Below the pieces are notes generated by a model. It did not search any database. It worked only from the letters and a program-made list of their open reading frames with translations, and had not been told where the DNA came from. Below, in pieces: positions 5,791 to 8,571 of a stretch of DNA of 8,571 nucleotides (position 1 is the stretch's first letter; each line of letters starts with the position of its first letter). This DNA comes from Novosphingobium sp. (GTDB lineage: Bacteria > Pseudomonadota > Alphaproteobacteria > Sphingomonadales > Sphingomonadaceae): assembly GCA_020853995.1 (NCBI GenBank), contig JADYXV010000172.1:1-8571 (forward strand). The letters are read 5' to 3'. The translations under genes and the position numbers were made by a program.

Positions 5791-6559
5791 TCAGCCATCC
5801 ACGTCGATGTGCATCGAATAGACGAAGCGGTCCCCGGGATGGTGAGTGACCGAGATTTCAAACAGGCTGCCGCCCAGATCATGATAGCAGCGGATCACGC
5901 GCAGCACCGGCATGCCGCGCCGCAAGCCCAGAATGCGCGCGATTTCGGTGCTGGCGGGGATGGCCTGGATATCCTGTGTCACTTTGCCAACGTGGATTCC
6001 GGCCAGTTCGTCCAGTTGCGCAAACAGCGTGCCGCGATCCAGTTCGAACGCGGCTGTGGCCGCTTCCAGCCGGGGGTGGAAAAACACATCGGTTGCCGCC
6101 AACGGGCGCGGATCGCCTTCAATGCGGCGGGTGCCCGAAAAGCAGATCCAGCGGTCGCGCCGCCCGGTATCGCCCAGATGGCCCACCGCAAGGCCGGGCA
6201 GTTCCACGGCCCCGCGCGGTTCATAACGGATGCGCGAACCGCTGGCATATTGCAGCAATTCGGCCACGTTCGATATGGGTTGGTGCAGCGCGCCACCACG
6301 CGCGGCGGCCGGTTGCACCGTGGTGCCCGAACCCCGGCGGCGCGCGATCAGGCCCTCGGCTTGCAAGCCGGCGCAAGGCCTCGCGCACGGTAAACCGGCT
6401 GACGTTGTAATGCTGGCACAATTCGGCTTCGGTCGGGAAGGTGCCGGCGAAATTGCCCGCCAGAACCTTGCGCCGCAATTCGCCCGCCAATTGCAAATAG
6501 CGCGGTGGCGCACGGTCTTTCACCAAGGTTGCCTGCTCGTCCAAAAACCTGTCCCTCAC
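5791..6559 (-). pseudogene. GntR family regulator, HutC-type (HTH + UTRA), frameshifted after codon 65
   Basis: Read from GTG 6559, the first frame gives the winged-helix domain: RYLQLAGELRRKVLAG, PTEAELCQHYNVSRFTVREALRRL. The frame then goes wrong (ASRGPDR). The expected continuation LQAEGLIARRRGSGTTV, and then the whole effector domain, lies in another frame down to the stop at 5791. Removing one base at 6365-6366 (CTTGCAA back to CTGCAA on the coding strand) restores a 255-residue protein of normal HutC-subfamily length. The rest is a UTRA ligand-binding domain ending LGLRRGMPVLRVIRCYHDLGGSLFEISVTHHPGDRFVY. An AGGG at about 6 bases precedes the GTG. Intact, it would be a ligand-released repressor of the flanking operons, fitting the UTRA-type operator palindromes at both promoters. 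The break could be a real mutation, a sequencing error, or less likely ribosomal frameshifting. The remainder shows no further damage, so any inactivation is recent. Confidence 0.82.
6357..6370. repeat. 14-bp perfect palindrome containing the frameshift
   Basis: CGGCTTGCAAGCCG is a perfect palindrome exactly at the regulator's frame break. Without the extra base it would be the imperfect CGGCT-TGC-AGCCG. The insertion therefore completes the symmetry. Confidence 0.8.
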
Positions 6560-6566
6560 GGAATAC

Positions 6567-6596
6567 CCTGTCGGGCACTATCCATTGTCCGGTCAT
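6567..6596. promoter_or_regulatory. Divergent gntR/mmgE control region with two operator-like sites
   Basis: Between the divergent regulator and MmgE/PrpD genes lie two sequences matching the sites before the lyase operon. CCTGTCGGGCACT (6567-6579) matches the reverse complement of palindrome A at 10 of 13 positions. TTGTCCGGTCAT (6585-6596) matches palindrome B at 10 of 12, with one half-site intact. The first overlaps the ribosome-site region of the regulator gene, a position suited to autorepression. On the minus strand GATAGT (6583-6578) and GATAAT (6600-6595) could serve as -10 boxes, but no convincing -35 was found for either direction. That the regulator binds here is an inference. Confidence 0.45.
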
Positions 6597-6650
6597 TATC
6601 GCGTTACCCCGCGAAAAGCCAAGCCTTGCATGCCAGCATCTTCGCCATGC

Positions 6651-6654
6651 GGAG
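6651..6654 (+). promoter_or_regulatory. Ribosome binding site that decides the MmgE/PrpD start
   Basis: GGAG lies 6 bases before GTG 6661. The open frame continues upstream to 6505, but that part overlaps the regulator's N-terminus and the operators and has no family similarity, so GTG 6661 is the start. Confidence 0.6.
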
Positions 6655-6660
6655 AATGGC

Positions 6661-7950
6661 GTGACACCCACCGAACAGCTTGTCGCTTTTGCAGCGGCGC
6701 GCCACGCGCTGCCCGCAGCGGTGCGGTCCGATACGCTACGCCTTATTGCCGATACGCTGGCGGTGGGCGCTGCCGGATCGACCGGTCCCGGCATGGATGG
6801 TGTGCTGGCGGTGGCGCGCAGTTGGGGAAAAGGTGACGATGCCCGCCTGATCGCGCGCGATAAACGCCTGCCCGCCAGTGCTGCGGCCTATGCCAATTGC
6901 TTTGCGATCCATTGCCTTGAATGGGATGCGGTGCACGAAGGCGCGGTGGTTCACGCCATGTCCGCCGTGGTTCCGGCAGTCATGGCGGCGGTTGACCGCA
7001 AGGGCGGCTGCGATGCCGATGCAGTGGTTGAAGCCATTGCCGTTGGCGTGGATGTGGCCGCAGGATTGGGGCTGGCGGCGGAAAGCGGCCTGTCGTTTTT
7101 TCGCCCTGCCATCACCGGCATTTATGGCGCGGCGCTTGCCGTAGCGCGCATCGAGAATCTGCCCGAAGCTGCCTTTGCCGATGTGCTTGGCATGGCGCAC
7201 GCCCATGCCGCCGGCACGATGCAGGCGCATACCGAAGGGTCCATCGCGCTGCCGCTGCAATTTGCCAATGCCGCGCGCGGGGCGATCCATGCGGTCGATC
7301 TTGTGCGCCATGGCCTCACCGCCGCGCATGACGTGATCGAAGGACCGTTCGGGCACCTGCGGCTGTTTGATCGGGGCAGCCTTGATACTTACACCGCAAC
7401 GCTGGGCACACGCTGGCTGATCAGCGAAGTGAGCACCAAGCCCTATCCATCAGGCCGCGCCAGTCATGCGGTGCTGGGCACGCTGTCCCAGTTTCATGGG
7501 GCGGATGTTGTGGCCGTGGAGGCTTATGTCCCGCCGCTGATCCGCCACCTTGTCGGGCGCAAATATGATCCGGGCATGACGCCTGCCTATGCGCGGCTGT
7601 GCCTGCCGTTTCTGGCCGCGTTGATGCTACGCGATGGTGAGATCGATCCACGCCGGTTTACGCCCGAAACTTTCGCCGATCCGGCAATCGCCGCGCTTGC
7701 CGCGCGGTTTTCGCACCATGATGATGGCAATGCTGATCCCAACGCGCTTTCACCGCAGCGACTGTTGGTGACGCTGGCCGATGGTTCGCGCGCGGAATGC
7801 GGTGTGCCCGCCACATTGGGCGCACCGCAAGCGCCGCTTTCGCCCGCACAAGCCGCCGCCAAGCGCGATTTGTGCCGCCGTCTTGCCTTTGCCGAACCGG
7901 ACTTGCGCCTGTTCGATGCCCCTCTTTCCTATCTGACGGACCCGCAATGA
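6661..7950 (+). CDS. MmgE/PrpD family protein
   Basis: A 429-residue member of the MmgE/PrpD family, which includes 2-methylcitrate dehydratase, cis-aconitate decarboxylase and iminodisuccinate epimerase-like enzymes. Recognisable blocks are AIHCLEWDAVHEGAVVHAMSAVVPAVMA (about 83-110), FFRPAITGIYGAALAVA (146-162), AHTEGSIALPLQFANAARGAIHA (about 190-211), HDVIEGPFGHLRLFD and EVSTKPYPSGRASHAVLGTL. H98 lies at the position of the first active-site His of cis-aconitate decarboxylase. By memory alignment, R148 replaces the His of the usual FHPxxxxG block, and L197 stands near the usual active-site Lys. The protein belongs to a divergent subgroup, so decarboxylation should not be assumed. It starts at GTG with GGAG before it and overlaps the next gene by ATGA. 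In context it probably isomerises, hydrates or dehydrates a pathway acid. The P. aeruginosa itaconate cluster also carries a member of unclear role. Confidence 0.88.
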   Translation: MTPTEQLVAFAAARHALPAAVRSDTLRLIADTLAVGAAGSTGPGMDGVLAVARSWGKGDDARLIARDKRLPASAAAYANCFAIHCLEWDAVHEGAVVHAMSAVVPAVMAAVDRKGGCDADAVVEAIAVGVDVAAGLGLAAESGLSFFRPAITGIYGAALAVARIENLPEAAFADVLGMAHAHAAGTMQAHTEGSIALPLQFANAARGAIHAVDLVRHGLTAAHDVIEGPFGHLRLFDRGSLDTYTATLGTRWLISEVSTKPYPSGRASHAVLGTLSQFHGADVVAVEAYVPPLIRHLVGRKYDPGMTPAYARLCLPFLAALMLRDGEIDPRRFTPETFADPAIAALAARFSHHDDGNADPNALSPQRLLVTLADGSRAECGVPATLGAPQAPLSPAQAAAKRDLCRRLAFAEPDLRLFDAPLSYLTDPQ

Positions 7951-8571
7951 CGTTCCCGACATATTTCGAAACGCTGGATATAAAGCAGATCCTTGCCGAT
8001 CATCCCATCGGCGATGATTTCCTCACAAAGTTCCGGTCGATCAGCCGCGATGAATTGTTCGCGCTGCAAGATGCGCAGTTCCGCAAAGTGATGGCGCGCG
8101 GGTGGCAGATCCCGTTTTATCAGCGGTTGTGGGGCAATGAAGGGATCGAGGCTGGCGACATCAATGGCCTGGCCGATATCGCCAAGCTGCCGGTCTATGA
8201 CAAGCAGCACCTGATGGCCTCCATCGCCGAACACCCGCCACTGGGCGATTTCGGTGGGCTGGATACGTTCGGAAGTGGTGGCGCGGCCCGTCCGCCCGTG
8301 GTGCTGCACACCACCAGCGGCACCACCGGCCGCCCGCAACCTTTGATGTTCGGACCAAAGGGGCGCGAGGTGATCAACCTGCTGGTCGGGCGGCTGTACC
8401 GCTGGCTGGGCGTGCATTCGGGCGATGTGGTGCATTCGGTCTATGGCCACGGCATGATCAACGGCGGGCACTTTATCCGCGAGGCCGTGACCCATTTCAC
8501 CAATGCGCTGTTCCTGTCTGCGGGCACCGGCATAGAGACGCGGTCCGTGGCGCAAGTGCATCTGATGGCCG
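7947..8571 (+). CDS. Phenylacetate-CoA-ligase-like (PaaK family) AMP-forming acyl-CoA ligase, 3'-truncated
   Basis: The frame starts at ATG 7947, inside the ATGA overlap with the MmgE/PrpD stop, and stays open to the window end, giving 208 residues of a protein normally about 430-450 long. The adenylation P-loop HTTSGTTGRPQPL begins at H121 (TSGTTGRP at 123-130). The N-terminal FRKVMARGWQIPFYQRLW and GDINGLADIAKLPVYDKQHL segments are the usual PaaK-family lead-in, where residues between the helical start and the P-loop end in LP-x-x-x-K. Such enzymes activate aromatic or small carboxylic acids to acyl-AMP and then acyl-CoA using ATP and CoA in the cytosol. Coupling to the MmgE/PrpD gene suggests the two act on successive intermediates and that this ligase may load the pathway substrate. 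The substrate cannot be told, and the C-terminal half is outside the window. Confidence 0.87.
   Translation, partial: MTFPTYFETLDIKQILADHPIGDDFLTKFRSISRDELFALQDAQFRKVMARGWQIPFYQRLWGNEGIEAGDINGLADIAKLPVYDKQHLMASIAEHPPLGDFGGLDTFGSGGAARPPVVLHTTSGTTGRPQPLMFGPKGREVINLLVGRLYRWLGVHSGDVVHSVYGHGMINGGHFIREAVTHFTNALFLSAGTGIETRSVAQVHLMA

Noticed and set aside
6361..6370. Programmed +1 ribosomal frameshift in the regulator
   Set aside because: The CTT codon at the break could slip, but there is no following stop or rare codon and no clear stimulatory element as in the release factor 2 gene. A one-base insertion or a sequencing error is simpler.
5755..6393. Plus-strand open frame (212 codons) opposite the regulator
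   Set aside because: It runs opposite a clear HTH-UTRA protein and has no domain-like sequence of its own.
6505..6660. Upstream extension of the MmgE/PrpD gene
   Set aside because: The 52 extra residues are low-complexity Pro/Arg-rich, overlap the regulator's start and operators, and precede a well-placed ribosome site for GTG 6661.

Overview
The window is GC-rich alphaproteobacterial DNA, most likely from a sphingomonad such as Novosphingobium, Sphingobium or Sphingomonas. The evidence is the high G+C content, the use of GTG starts, and two types of inverted intergenic repeat that I recognise as common in Sphingomonadales genomes. Taxonomy is an inference from style; there is no rRNA marker here.

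Layout. (1) Positions 2-511 hold the end of an unrelated small membrane protein, probably cut by the window edge. (2) Positions 512-630 are a control region with two palindromes (CCTGTC-C-GACAGG and TTGTCCGGACAA). (3) A rightward catabolic operon follows: a CitE-type HpcH/HpaI lyase (631-1455), a MaoC-type hydratase overlapping it by 8 bp (1448-1957), an acyl-CoA dehydrogenase (2140-3327), and two abutting CaiB/BaiF CoA-transferases (3497-4708 and 4709-5785). The two larger gaps of this operon each carry a REP-like inverted pair of a different sequence family. (4) A leftward GntR/HutC-type (HTH + UTRA) regulator (6559-5791) is convergent with the operon. It is broken by a one-base insertion after codon 65. 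(5) A divergent control region (6560-6660) carries degenerate copies of the same two palindromes. (6) A second rightward operon follows: an MmgE/PrpD family protein (6661-7950), coupled through an ATGA overlap to a phenylacetate-CoA-ligase-like adenylating enzyme (7947 to beyond the window end).

How it works together. CoA-transferase or ligase, acyl-CoA dehydrogenase, MaoC hydratase and CitE lyase are the steps needed to attach CoA to a small branched (di)carboxylic acid, desaturate it, hydrate it and cleave it to two central metabolites. The same kinds of gene, including an MmgE/PrpD member, occur in the Pseudomonas aeruginosa itaconate cluster, and CitE plus MaoC pair up in the Mycobacterium tuberculosis Rv2498c/Rv2499c itaconate/leucine pathway. 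My best inference is a C5 branched dicarboxylate (itaconate, mesaconate, citramalate or methylsuccinate type) or similar acyl-CoA route. The PaaK-like ligase and the second CoA-transferase suggest a different or additional entry substrate. The regulator probably binds the TTGTCCGG-CA sites at both promoters, and its frameshift could leave the cluster deregulated. The frameshift sits in a perfect 14-bp palindrome that the insertion itself completes, which suggests a quasipalindrome template-switch mutation.
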